From an uncultured Prevotella sp. (GTDB lineage Bacteria > Bacteroidota > Bacteroidia > Bacteroidales > Bacteroidaceae), in assembly GCA_934230965.1 (NCBI GenBank), contig CAKQFW010000093.1, positions 1 to 7,893 of the forward strand: a DNA stretch of 7,893 nucleotides. The letters are read 5' to 3'. A program made the position numbers and the translations under genes. Positions 1 to 7,323 of the stretch are shown here, one piece after another (within the stretch, counting starts at the first letter, position 1; each line of letters starts with the position of its first letter). The notes beneath the pieces were generated by a model, which was not told the DNA's origin, did not search any database, and saw nothing but the letters and a program-made list of their open reading frames with translations.

Positions 1-2628
1 GTGTTCTCTAACTCAAGCCAGCCCGGTGCCTATAATAATAAGGTAGTGATCCGTGGTATGGCTACCATCAACTCGTCAACCGACCCTCTCTACGTTGTTG
101 ACGGTGTTGTAATGGAAGGCTTCGGCATGATTAACCCTAACGACATCGAGTCGATGGAGGTTCTGAAAGACGCTTCAGCTACCGCTATCTACGGTGCTCG
201 TGGTGCCAACGGTGTTATCCTCGTTACCACAAAGCGTGGTTTGAAGAACGAAGAAGGCACACGCATCAGCTATGATGGTTCATTCTCTATCAGCACAATG
301 GCTCGTAAGATGGACGTGCTCAACGCTCAGGAGTGGTGCGACGCTTTTATGCAGGGTCTGCAGAACGAGAACACCTACATGGGTAAGAACTGGAGTCTGG
401 ACCGCAAAGACTGGTTCATCGACAGCAACTACTTCGATGCCAACGGCAATCCTCTCTATGATACCGACTGGCAGGACGAGGCTACACGCACTGCTTTCTC
501 TCACAACCATCAGATTAGCATCCAGCAGGCTGGAAAGAAGTCGTCAATGGGCGCCTTCCTTAACTATACCGACCAGCAGGGTATCGTGCTCGACACTTAC
601 AGCAAGCGTGTAAACGCTAAGATGACTTACGACGCTAATCCTACTGAGTGGCTGTCGACAGCTGTTAACTTGACTGTTAACCACACTTGGACTCACTATA
701 CTCCTGAGGACGGTGGCGGCCAGGACGCTCGTCGTACTATGATTGAGATGTTGCCTTGGTTGCCCGTTAAAGACAAGAGCGGCAACTACACCACTACTCA
801 GAGCATCAGCAACGAAATGAACAACCTCTTCGGCTTCGAGGCCATGACCAACCCTGTGGCTATCCTCAAGGGCCAAACCCGTGCCAACTACCGCACACAG
901 CTGTTCGGTAACGCTGCATTCACATTCCACCTCCTCGATGGTCTGGATCTGAAGACACAGTTCGGTGTTGACTATCACCACAACCGCGGTAGCTACTACA
1001 GCTCTCGCGACCTCGTGAACCTCTCGCAGAACGAGCAGGGCGTGGCTTCTATAAGCAACAGCGACGTGCTCTACTGGCAGGAGGAGACCTACCTTACCTA
1101 TAATAAGGTATTCGACATCCACCGTATCAACGCTATGGCAGGTCTGTCTTGGCAGGAGCGCACCTACGACTACAACTACATGTACACTCAGGGCTTCTCT
1201 GACGACTTCTACAAGACCTTTAACATGGCTGCTGGTACTAAACCCAACTCACCCGAGTCAAACTGGAACCGCTGGCGCATGAACTCTTACTTCCTCCGTT
1301 TGGCTTACACCTTGAAGGATCGCTACTCAGCTACTGTTACTGCCCGTGTCGATGGTTCTTCTAAGTTTGGTAAGAACAACAAGTATGCTTTCTTCCCCTC
1401 AGCAGGTCTTGCTTGGAATATCTCTCAGGAAGACTTTATGAAGGATATCAAGGCTATCAGCAACTTGAAACTGCACACCAGCTATGGCTTGACAGGTAAC
1501 TCTGAGATCAGCCCCTACCAGTCGCTCGCTCGCGTAAGCTCTGGCACCATGCTGCTCAACAACCAGTATGCTTCTTACTCTTATGTAAGCTCTCTGGCTA
1601 ACCCCGACCTGAAGTGGGAGAAGACCGCACAGTTTGACCTCGGCTTCAACCTCGGTCTGTTCCAGGATCGTTTGAACTTCGACGTGTCTTACTATCACAA
1701 GAAGACCACCGACCTATTGCTCGACTGCCCCGTTCCTTACTCTACAGGCTTCACATCAATGTTCAAGAACATCGGTTCGGTTAAGAACCAGGGCCTTGAC
1801 ATCATGGTTAGCGGCACTCCGTTCCGCACCAAGGACTTCACCTGGACTTCTACTCTCAACCTCAACTACAATAAGAATGAGATTACCAAGCTCGGTGAGA
1901 ACAACGAGGACATCGGTCTTATGAACTGGGTTGGTGGCTACGAAGGCGTGCTGCGCGTAGGCGAGAGCATGGGCTCATTCTACGGCTATCGTCGTCTCGG
2001 CGTTTGGACCAAGGAAGACTTTGCTGCTGGCAAGTGCGAGCAGAAGCAGATAGGTCGTGCAAAACGTACCGAAACCAAGGAAATTTTGGGTAAGGGTATT
2101 CCTGATTGGACTGGTAGCTGGGTGAACACCTTCAACTACAAAAACTGGGATCTTACACTCGATATGCAGTTTGTATGGGGCGTTGAGACCATGCAGCAGT
2201 TCTACCACTCTACATACGACCGCTTCGGCATTACCAACGGTTTGAGCAACATCCTGTATGACGCTTACAACGGAACAAACCCTGGCGCTATGGAGCAGAT
2301 GATTTATCTGGCCAACAACCACCACGCCGGTCAGGACACAACTGTAGATTCTTCTTGGGTTGTAGACGGCTCTTACTTGCGTTGCAACATGCTGCAGATT
2401 GGCTACACATTCGACCGCAACCTGATCAAGCCTCTTGGTCTCTCTGGTCTCCGCGTTTATGCAAGCGCCAACAACCTGTTCATGATTTGCTCAAGCGATT
2501 TCAACGGCTACGATCCTGAGTCTACTTCACAGACCGACTCTATGGGTAGCAAGTTTGGTCAGAATGCATCCTTCTTCTCTTATCCGAGAGCAAGAACCTT
2601 CACATTGGGTCTGAGCGTAGCTTTCTAA
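1..2628 (+). CDS. susC-like: SusC/RagA-family TonB-dependent outer-membrane transporter, 5'-truncated
   Basis: This gene encodes the outer-membrane barrel of a SusC/SusD glycan importer, which moves oligosaccharides into the periplasm with TonB/ExbBD energy. The window opens inside the plug domain. Residues 16-38 carry the VIRGMATINS...YVVDGVV block, and residues 44-80 carry the family signature INPNDIE followed by EVLKDASATAIYGARGANG and VTTKRG. The remaining ~790 residues look like a beta-barrel rich in alternating aromatic and polar strands. Near the end is the usual ANNLF...GYDPES segment, and the protein closes with LGLSVAF, a terminal Phe as expected for BAM-assembled barrels. Family members are about 1000 residues, so roughly 120-150 are missing: signal peptide, carboxypeptidase-like domain, TonB box and early plug. 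The GTG at position 1 is an internal Val codon, not a start. susD follows after 101 bp on the same strand, so the two are probably co-transcribed. The imported glycan is unknown. No frameshift is seen. Confidence 0.96.
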   Translation: MFSNSSQPGAYNNKVVIRGMATINSSTDPLYVVDGVVMEGFGMINPNDIESMEVLKDASATAIYGARGANGVILVTTKRGLKNEEGTRISYDGSFSISTMARKMDVLNAQEWCDAFMQGLQNENTYMGKNWSLDRKDWFIDSNYFDANGNPLYDTDWQDEATRTAFSHNHQISIQQAGKKSSMGAFLNYTDQQGIVLDTYSKRVNAKMTYDANPTEWLSTAVNLTVNHTWTHYTPEDGGGQDARRTMIEMLPWLPVKDKSGNYTTTQSISNEMNNLFGFEAMTNPVAILKGQTRANYRTQLFGNAAFTFHLLDGLDLKTQFGVDYHHNRGSYYSSRDLVNLSQNEQGVASISNSDVLYWQEETYLTYNKVFDIHRINAMAGLSWQERTYDYNYMYTQGFSDDFYKTFNMAAGTKPNSPESNWNRWRMNSYFLRLAYTLKDRYSATVTARVDGSSKFGKNNKYAFFPSAGLAWNISQEDFMKDIKAISNLKLHTSYGLTGNSEISPYQSLARVSSGTMLLNNQYASYSYVSSLANPDLKWEKTAQFDLGFNLGLFQDRLNFDVSYYHKKTTDLLLDCPVPYSTGFTSMFKNIGSVKNQGLDIMVSGTPFRTKDFTWTSTLNLNYNKNEITKLGENNEDIGLMNWVGGYEGVLRVGESMGSFYGYRRLGVWTKEDFAAGKCEQKQIGRAKRTETKEILGKGIPDWTGSWVNTFNYKNWDLTLDMQFVWGVETMQQFYHSTYDRFGITNGLSNILYDAYNGTNPGAMEQMIYLANNHHAGQDTTVDSSWVVDGSYLRCNMLQIGYTFDRNLIKPLGLSGLRVYASANNLFMICSSDFNGYDPESTSQTDSMGSKFGQNASFFSYPRARTFTLGLSVAF

Positions 2629-2678
2629 GCCACACAAAGTCGTATATTAAGATTAAGTAAACAACAGTAGAACAAAAA

Positions 2679-2710
2679 GGTGCCGTCCCTCTTTTGATGG
2701 TGGCGGCATC
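2679..2710 (+). promoter_or_regulatory. Hairpin in the susC-susD intergenic region
   Basis: GGTGCCGTC (2679-2687) can pair with GGCGGCATC (2702-2710), giving a 9-bp stem with two G-U wobbles around a 14-nt loop. The stem ends 19 nt before the susD start codon. No U-run follows the right arm, so it is not an ordinary rho-independent terminator. Possible roles are blocking 3'-to-5' mRNA decay, an mRNA processing site, or tuning the SusC:SusD ratio. Seen: the complementarity and its position. Inferred: any function. Confidence 0.5.
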
Positions 2711-2729
2711 CTACAAAAAATATTTAACA

Positions 2730-4307
2730 ATGAAAAATAAATTTTTTATAGCAGTGGTCGCTTGCGCTTGCCTTGGCACGCTCACTTCTTGTGAAAGTTG
2801 GCTCGACGAGGAGGTTCGCTCTTCGCTCACCGCTCCCGATTACTATAAGACCTCTCTGCAGATTCAGGAAAATGCAACCTCACTGTATCGTCGTGGCGCC
2901 CCCAACCAGCTCACTGGTGCAGGCAGCGCATACATGGGTCCTATCTCTACTCTGCCCGGCATGCTGACCGGTTATTTCCGCAACGAGTATGACGGCCAGG
3001 AGCGCACATGTGCCTATGCACGCGAGCTTACCCGTCAGGAGCAGACCAACACCGTGAGCGGTAGCTTCGAGAATTTCTACTACTCTTGCTATCAGGCCAT
3101 CAACATCTCCAACGGCATATTGTCATCGGCAGACAATGTTGACATGACCACCGACGCACGCAACACGGCTAAGGGTGAGGCTTATTTCTTCCGCGCATTC
3201 AACTACTTCACGCTCGTTAAGTATTTCGGCGGTGTGCCCTTGCTCATCACTCCTACAAGTGACGACCCCACTACCTATCAGGTGGCCAAGTCGGATGCCT
3301 CTGCTATCTACGCACAGATTGAGAGCGACCTCAAAGAGGCTGTAAACCTGCTGCCCGCAAAGAAATTCTATGAGAACGGCAACCGCGTAGGCAAGTATGC
3401 TGCCGCCATGCTGCTCACCTCTGTTTACATGCAGGAGGGAAAGTATAGTGAGGCTGCTACCAGCGTGAAGACCGTGCTCAACTCGGGCCACAAACTCACC
3501 GAGAACATCAACACCACCGACCAAAGCGCATACAACCAGCTGCGCTCTACCGATGGTCTCGACGAGGTTATCTACGCTTACGAGTATAATGCCACAATCA
3601 GCACAAGCGGCTGGTGGCCTTCTTACGCTTTCTCTGGTGCCGACGGTCTGCTGAGCACATATAGCATCTGCCGCCGCATCTATGGTCCCAGCTCTCGTTT
3701 CCTCAATATCTACGATGCCAATGACTTGCGCGTGCAGCCCAACCAGTTCTTCCACTGGCAGTTCTCTTACACGAACAAGAAGGGTGAGGTTAAGTCATGG
3801 AGCGACACCGAGCCTGGCTGCTGGTACTTCTATGACGAGGAAGCTTGTATGACCACAGGTCAGGGCACAAAAGACCAAAACTTCTTCCGCTACTCAGAGG
3901 CTCTGCTCGACGCTGCCGAGGCTATCGTACAGTCGGGTGGTGCTGTTACCGACGAGGCTGCTGGCTATCTGGCACAGGTGCAGGTTCGTGCTAACGGCAA
4001 GACCCTTGATGCTACCAAGACTGCTCTGAAGGCTCTCTCTAAGGACGACTTCATCCACGCTTGCTGGACAGAGCGTCTGCGCGAGTTCCCGCTCGAGTTC
4101 AAGATTTGGGACGACTGCTTGCGTACAAAGATGTTCCCCGAAGTTTCTGCTGACACCAAGGGTAAGGTTGACTATGTGAACCTCATTGGTGCTACCAACG
4201 GTGCTGGTGCTACCTTCAAGGCTACTGACCTTGTATGGCCGTTCCCGCTCAACGAGTTGCAGCGCAACGGTAAACTTGTGCAGAACGAAGGTTATGCTAA
4301 GGAGTAA
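2730..4307 (+). CDS. susD-like: SusD/RagB-family surface glycan-binding lipoprotein
   Basis: This gene encodes the surface lipoprotein partner of the upstream SusC. In this family SusD binds glycan and acts as a hinged lid on the SusC barrel. The product is 525 residues, a normal length. The N-terminus is a lipoprotein signal (MKNKFFIAVV, then a hydrophobic stretch) ending in the lipobox LTSC, with Cys21 as the lipidated residue and acidic residues soon after it. Family landmarks are: TPR-like helices with GEAYFFRAFNYF and KYFGGVPL (149-171); RYSEALLDAAEA (387-398); ERLREFPLEFKIWDD (448-462), the counterpart of the usual ER..E...E..R..DL motif; and the C-terminal WPFPLNELQRNG...QNEGY (503-522). 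Trp-rich stretches such as GWWPSY (294-299) could contribute to sugar binding, but this is inferred. An in-frame ATG lies 36 bp upstream, inside the intergenic hairpin. I chose 2730 because it gives a clean signal peptide directly after the A/T-rich ATATTTAACA. There is no Shine-Dalgarno sequence, which is normal in Bacteroidetes. A terminator follows. Confidence 0.96.
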   Translation: MKNKFFIAVVACACLGTLTSCESWLDEEVRSSLTAPDYYKTSLQIQENATSLYRRGAPNQLTGAGSAYMGPISTLPGMLTGYFRNEYDGQERTCAYARELTRQEQTNTVSGSFENFYYSCYQAINISNGILSSADNVDMTTDARNTAKGEAYFFRAFNYFTLVKYFGGVPLLITPTSDDPTTYQVAKSDASAIYAQIESDLKEAVNLLPAKKFYENGNRVGKYAAAMLLTSVYMQEGKYSEAATSVKTVLNSGHKLTENINTTDQSAYNQLRSTDGLDEVIYAYEYNATISTSGWWPSYAFSGADGLLSTYSICRRIYGPSSRFLNIYDANDLRVQPNQFFHWQFSYTNKKGEVKSWSDTEPGCWYFYDEEACMTTGQGTKDQNFFRYSEALLDAAEAIVQSGGAVTDEAAGYLAQVQVRANGKTLDATKTALKALSKDDFIHACWTERLREFPLEFKIWDDCLRTKMFPEVSADTKGKVDYVNLIGATNGAGATFKATDLVWPFPLNELQRNGKLVQNEGYAKE

Positions 4308-4344
4308 TGCGCCTAAAAACACATTTGAAAAATAGATAAATAAG

Positions 4345-4382
4345 AAAGAGGAGGTGCTTTTATTTTAGTGCCTCCTCTTTTT
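4345..4382 (+). terminator. Rho-independent terminator after susD
   Basis: AAAGAGGAGGTGC (4345-4357) pairs with GTGCCTCCTCTTT (4368-4380). This is a 13-bp stem, ten Watson-Crick pairs in a row followed by two G-U pairs and one C-G pair, around a 10-nt loop TTTTATTTTA. The right arm runs straight into further T residues (CTCTTTTT). It starts 38 nt after the susD stop codon and would end the susCD transcript before the GH3 gene. Confidence 0.9.
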
Positions 4383-4439
4383 GGCTTTCTTTCACTTTTT
4401 GCTTTTCGTTTGCTTTTAAGAGATGAAACGAGAAACGTG

Positions 4440-4476
4440 ATTGTGCAGTGATAACAATGTGCAATTATTGCAATTA
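4440..4476 (+). promoter_or_regulatory. Candidate GH3 promoter/operator region with a GCAAT palindrome
   Basis: The leader upstream of the GH3 gene has no perfect Bacteroidetes promoter. The best fit is ATTG (4440-4443), 19 bp, then AATTATTG (4463-4470). This matches three of four bases of the -33 TTTG and four of six fixed bases of the -7 TAnnTTTG, so it is weak. Overlapping the -7 half is the palindrome GCAAT-T-ATTGC (4461-4471). The same DNA can also be read as a 9-bp tandem pair, TGCAATTAT then TGCAATTAA (4460-4477). A repressor or activator site here is possible but unproven. The need for a promoter is inferred from the terminator upstream. Confidence 0.25.
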
Positions 4477-4495
4477 AACTTTTAGATATTATACG

Positions 4496-6880
4496 ATGAA
4501 CATCAAACATATTACATTGGCCTGTGCAGTTCTGATTGCCATGCCCTTAATGGCACAGAAAAAGGCCACTACAAAGGCGGCTCGCAAACAAACTGCGCTG
4601 CTCGTCTATAAGCAAGCCACGCAACCCACCGAGGCGCGTGTGGCCGACCTTATCAGCCGCATGACGGTAGAAGAGAAGGTGGGGCAGCTCGTCTGTCCGC
4701 TGGGCTGGGAGATGTACACAAAGACGGGGAAGAACAGCGTGGAGCCTTCGGCCCTGTTTAAACAGAAGATGGATGCCACGCCCATAGGCTCGTTCTGGGC
4801 TGTGCTGCGTGCCGACCCTTGGACACAGAAGACGCTGGAGACGGGTCTGAACCCCGAACTCTCGGCTAAGGCTATCAACGCGCTGCAGCGTTATGCGGTA
4901 GAGCAAACACGCCTCGGCATACCTATCCTCTTTGCTGAAGAGTGTCCGCACGGCCATATGGCCATCGGCACCACGGTGTTCCCTACATCGCTCACAGCGG
5001 CATCTACATGGAACCCCTCGTTGCTGTATGATATGGGTTCGGCCATTGGCCTTGAGGCTGCCGCACAAGGCTCAAACATAGGCTATGGCCCTGTGCTCGA
5101 CGTGGCTCGCGAGCCGCGCTGGTCGCGCATGGAGGAGACCTTCGGCGAAGACCCTTGGCTCACCTCGGTGTTGGGCACAGCCGTGGTGCGTGGTATGCAG
5201 GGCGACAACAGTGCCGACAAGCAGCACGTTATCTGCACCTTAAAACACCTTGCTGCCTATGGCGTGCCTGAGGGCGGACACAATGGTGGCCCCGTTTATG
5301 CTGGCGAACGCCTCTTGCGCTCGCAACTGCTGCTGCCTTTTGAGAAGGCGGTGAAGGCTGGTGCTGGCACGGTAATGACATCGTATAACAGCATCGACGG
5401 CATACCCTGTACCTCAAACCGCCATCTGCTTACTGATATGTTGCGTGGCGAGTGGGGCTTTAAAGGCTTTGTGTATAGCGACCTACTGTCGGTTGATGGT
5501 ATTGCGGGCATGGGTGCCGCTGCCAATAACAAAGAGGGTGCGGTGTTGGCGCTGAAGGCTGGCCTCGACATGGACCTCGGCGGTGGCGCCTTTGGCAAGA
5601 ACCTGAAGAAAGCCCTTGACGAGGGCCTTATCACCATGGCTGACCTTGACCGTGCCGTGTCTAATGTCTTGGCGATGAAGTTTCGTCTCGGCCTGTTCGA
5701 TAACCCCTACGTTCAGCCCAAGCGTGCCCGCGAGGTATGCCGTTCTACTGAACATAAGAAGTTGGCACAGAAGGTGGCCGAAGAGGGCACCGTGCTGCTG
5801 AAGAATGATGGCATCTTGCCCTTGAGCCGAACAATGAAGCGCATTGCCGTGATAGGCCCTAATGCCGATATGCCTTATAATCAGCTGGGCGACTATACGG
5901 CTCCGCAGCCTCGTGAAGAAATTAGCACGGTGCTTGATGGCATTCGTGCTGTGGCAGGAGGCAATGTGGAGGTGGTGTATGAACGTGGATGTGCCATTCG
6001 CGATACCACATCGGCCGACATCCCCGCTGCTGTACGTGCTGCCGAAGGTGCCGACGCTGTGGTGCTGGTGGTGGGCGGATCGAGCGCTCGCGACTTTAAA
6101 ACAAAGTATATTGCTACGGGTGCCGCCACTGTCGACGAGAGCAAGACGCTCTCTGACATGGAGTGTGGCGAGGGCTTCGACCGTGCTACGCTGTCGCTTT
6201 TAGGCAAGCAAGAACAGCTTATTGAGGCGGTGGCAAAGACGGGCAAGCCGCTCGTTATTGTGTATATTGAGGGCCGTCCGCTGCTCATGAACCGCGCTGC
6301 TGAGGTGGCCAACGCCTTGCTCACAGCATGGTATCCGGGCGAACAGGGTGGCAAGGCTATCGCCTCTATTCTGTTTGGCGATGTCAATCCCTCGGGTCGT
6401 CTGCCTGTCAGCATCCCGCGTAGCGTGGGTCAGCTGCCTGTTTATTACAGTCAAAACATAAAACGCGACTATATGGACGAGAAGGGTGCACCCCTCTATC
6501 CCTTTGGTTATGGCTTGAGCTACACACAGTTTGCTTATTCAGACCTTACTGTAACGCCGCTTAATGATGCTGCCGACTCGGTGCGCGTGTCGCTCACCAT
6601 TAAGAATACGGGCGAGCGTAGCGGTGACGAGGTGGTGCAGCTCTACCTCTCAGATCGTGCTGCTACGGTGTCGCAGCCGCCCTTGCAGCTTCGCGCCTTT
6701 AAAAAGGTGTGCCTCGATGCGGGCGAAAGTCAGCGTGTCGACTTCTCCCTTGGCTTTGACGAGCTCTCGCTCATCAACCAAGATATGAAGCGTGTGGTAG
6801 AACCTGGCACCTTTGATGTGCTGGTAGGCGCCTCGTCGCAAGACATTCGCCTCAAAGCAAAGTTTGAGGTGAAACGATAA
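4496..6880 (+). CDS. Secreted glycoside hydrolase family 3 (beta-glucosidase/beta-xylosidase type)
   Basis: GH3 enzymes are retaining exo-glycosidases that remove terminal sugars, commonly beta-glucose or beta-xylose, from oligosaccharides. The 794-residue product begins with a signal peptide (~1-20, MNIKHITLACAVLIAMPLMA, likely cut before Gln21) with no lipobox, so a periplasmic location is expected. The (beta/alpha)8 domain spans about 48-400 and contains TVEEKVGQL (57-65), EECPHG (148-153), EETFGEDP (213-220), KH at 250-251, and KGFVYSDLLSVDG (323-335) with the nucleophile predicted as Asp329. The second alpha/beta domain covers about 430-645: GTVLLKNDGILPL, then ECGEGFDR (556-563), where a Glu (556 or 559) may be the acid/base, then WYPGEQGG (612-619). 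A fibronectin III-like domain covers about 680-792, after YPFGYGLSYT. The arrangement is complete and of normal length. The start follows an A/T-rich leader without Shine-Dalgarno. It probably processes oligosaccharides imported by the upstream SusCD pair. Its exact substrate cannot be read from the sequence. Confidence 0.95.
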   Translation: MNIKHITLACAVLIAMPLMAQKKATTKAARKQTALLVYKQATQPTEARVADLISRMTVEEKVGQLVCPLGWEMYTKTGKNSVEPSALFKQKMDATPIGSFWAVLRADPWTQKTLETGLNPELSAKAINALQRYAVEQTRLGIPILFAEECPHGHMAIGTTVFPTSLTAASTWNPSLLYDMGSAIGLEAAAQGSNIGYGPVLDVAREPRWSRMEETFGEDPWLTSVLGTAVVRGMQGDNSADKQHVICTLKHLAAYGVPEGGHNGGPVYAGERLLRSQLLLPFEKAVKAGAGTVMTSYNSIDGIPCTSNRHLLTDMLRGEWGFKGFVYSDLLSVDGIAGMGAAANNKEGAVLALKAGLDMDLGGGAFGKNLKKALDEGLITMADLDRAVSNVLAMKFRLGLFDNPYVQPKRAREVCRSTEHKKLAQKVAEEGTVLLKNDGILPLSRTMKRIAVIGPNADMPYNQLGDYTAPQPREEISTVLDGIRAVAGGNVEVVYERGCAIRDTTSADIPAAVRAAEGADAVVLVVGGSSARDFKTKYIATGAATVDESKTLSDMECGEGFDRATLSLLGKQEQLIEAVAKTGKPLVIVYIEGRPLLMNRAAEVANALLTAWYPGEQGGKAIASILFGDVNPSGRLPVSIPRSVGQLPVYYSQNIKRDYMDEKGAPLYPFGYGLSYTQFAYSDLTVTPLNDAADSVRVSLTIKNTGERSGDEVVQLYLSDRAATVSQPPLQLRAFKKVCLDAGESQRVDFSLGFDELSLINQDMKRVVEPGTFDVLVGASSQDIRLKAKFEVKR

Positions 6881-6913
6881 AATGCTGTTTGTTGTTGAGA
6901 ATGTGCTTTTAAC

Positions 6914-7034
6914 TGAACTTTCGCTTTTAAAATGTGGTAATTATCTCAAGCAAGCGACAAAGTCGAGCGCGGCGACGCTCTCTTGAGATGATAATCACTT
7001 GAAAATGTGTTTATTATGCACTTACGAAAGTTCA
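6914..7034 (+). repeat. Nested inverted-repeat element, 121 bp
   Basis: The outer arms are a perfect 10-bp inverted repeat, TGAACTTTCG (6914-6923) and CGAAAGTTCA (7025-7034). Inside is a 17-bp stem, 6934-6950 with 6982-6998, having one A-A mismatch and two G-U pairs and ending in the perfect TCTCAAG/CTTGAGA. At its tip is a GC-rich patch, unlike the A/T-rich surroundings, able to form two small hairpins: CGAC-AAA-GTCG (6955-6965) and GAGCG-CGGCGA-CGCTC (6965-6980). AAAATGTG also occurs twice as a direct repeat (6929-6936, 7002-7009). The right outer arm is followed by ATTTTT, so it could act as a distal terminator for the GH3 mRNA. It could also be a dispersed palindromic (MITE/REP-like) element. 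TTTTAA flanks both ends within 1-2 bp, but this is weak in A/T-rich DNA. Confidence 0.6.
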
Positions 7035-7080
7035 ATTTTTAATAAATCAACAATAATAACACAACATAATAACAACAAGG

Positions 7081-7157
7081 AGCAACAAGAGAGCAACAAG
7101 AGAGCAACAAGAGAGCAACAAGAGAGCAACAAGAGAGCAACAAGAGAGCAACAAGAA
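7081..7157 (+). repeat. Tandem array of seven 11-bp units (AGCAACAAGAG)
   Basis: Six perfect copies of AGCAACAAGAG are followed by a seventh ending in A instead of G (7147-7157). A degenerate partial copy, AACAACAAGG, lies just before (7071-7080). There are no spacers, so this is not a CRISPR array. The period is not a multiple of three, so any translation cycles through three frames and repeats only every 11 codons. That argues against a coding role. Perfect copies in a row suggest recent expansion, and copy number may vary between strains. Confidence 0.92.
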
Positions 7158-7216
7158 CATCATCATCTTCATTACAAAAGGAATGAAATTGTTGCTCTTT
7201 TGTTGCTCTTTTGTTG
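7127..7216 (+). repeat. Long hairpin between the 11-bp array and inverted copies of its unit
   Basis: The stretch 7191-7216 holds two inverted copies of the unit (GTTGCTCTTTT twice, then GTTG). It pairs over 26 consecutive positions with 7127-7152, with only two G-U wobbles (G7133, G7144) and no true mismatch. Two A-T pairs at the loop side and a few wobble or A-T pairs at the base extend it to about 31 positions. The loop holds a smaller 6-bp stem, TTCATT (7168-7173) with AATGAA (7182-7187). Because the left side is a tandem array, the right arm can pair in any of five registers, 11 nt apart. The right arm is T-rich, so it might contribute to transcription termination, but it is not a standard terminator. 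Confidence 0.75.
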
Positions 7217-7323
7217 TTTAACCCAAATCGGTCGTTAGGGCTTGCTTGTATTTTGGTTAAAACGTAAAAGGGTGTAAGAAATGTGTTTATGGATATAAAA
7301 AGGTGACAATGAATAGAGAAAAG

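Noticed and set aside
1..3. GTG as a true start codon of the SusC-like gene
   Set aside because: The plug-domain similarity is already under way at the first codons, and signal peptide and N-terminal domain are missing, so the gene is cut by the window edge.
2694..2729. Upstream ATG start for the SusD-like gene
   Set aside because: It would add 12 residues before the lipoprotein signal and lies within the intergenic hairpin.
5893..6414. Long minus-strand open frames opposite the GH3 gene (also 3123-3755 opposite susD and 544-1122 opposite susC)
   Set aside because: They are shadows of well-supported + strand genes, with no recognisable domains.
6907..7042. TTTTAA as target-site duplication of a mobile element
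   Set aside because: It is offset by one base on the left and two on the right, and the same hexamer occurs again inside at 6925-6930. It is too likely by chance in A/T-rich DNA.
7081..7157. CRISPR array
   Set aside because: The repeats are only 11 bp, directly abutting, with no spacers and no cas genes.
6999..7238. Plus-strand open frame of 79 codons covering the array
   Set aside because: The middle is a Gln/Glu/Ser/Asn-rich readout of an 11-bp repeat that is not a multiple of three. The start lies inside the nested palindrome and there is no promoter for it.
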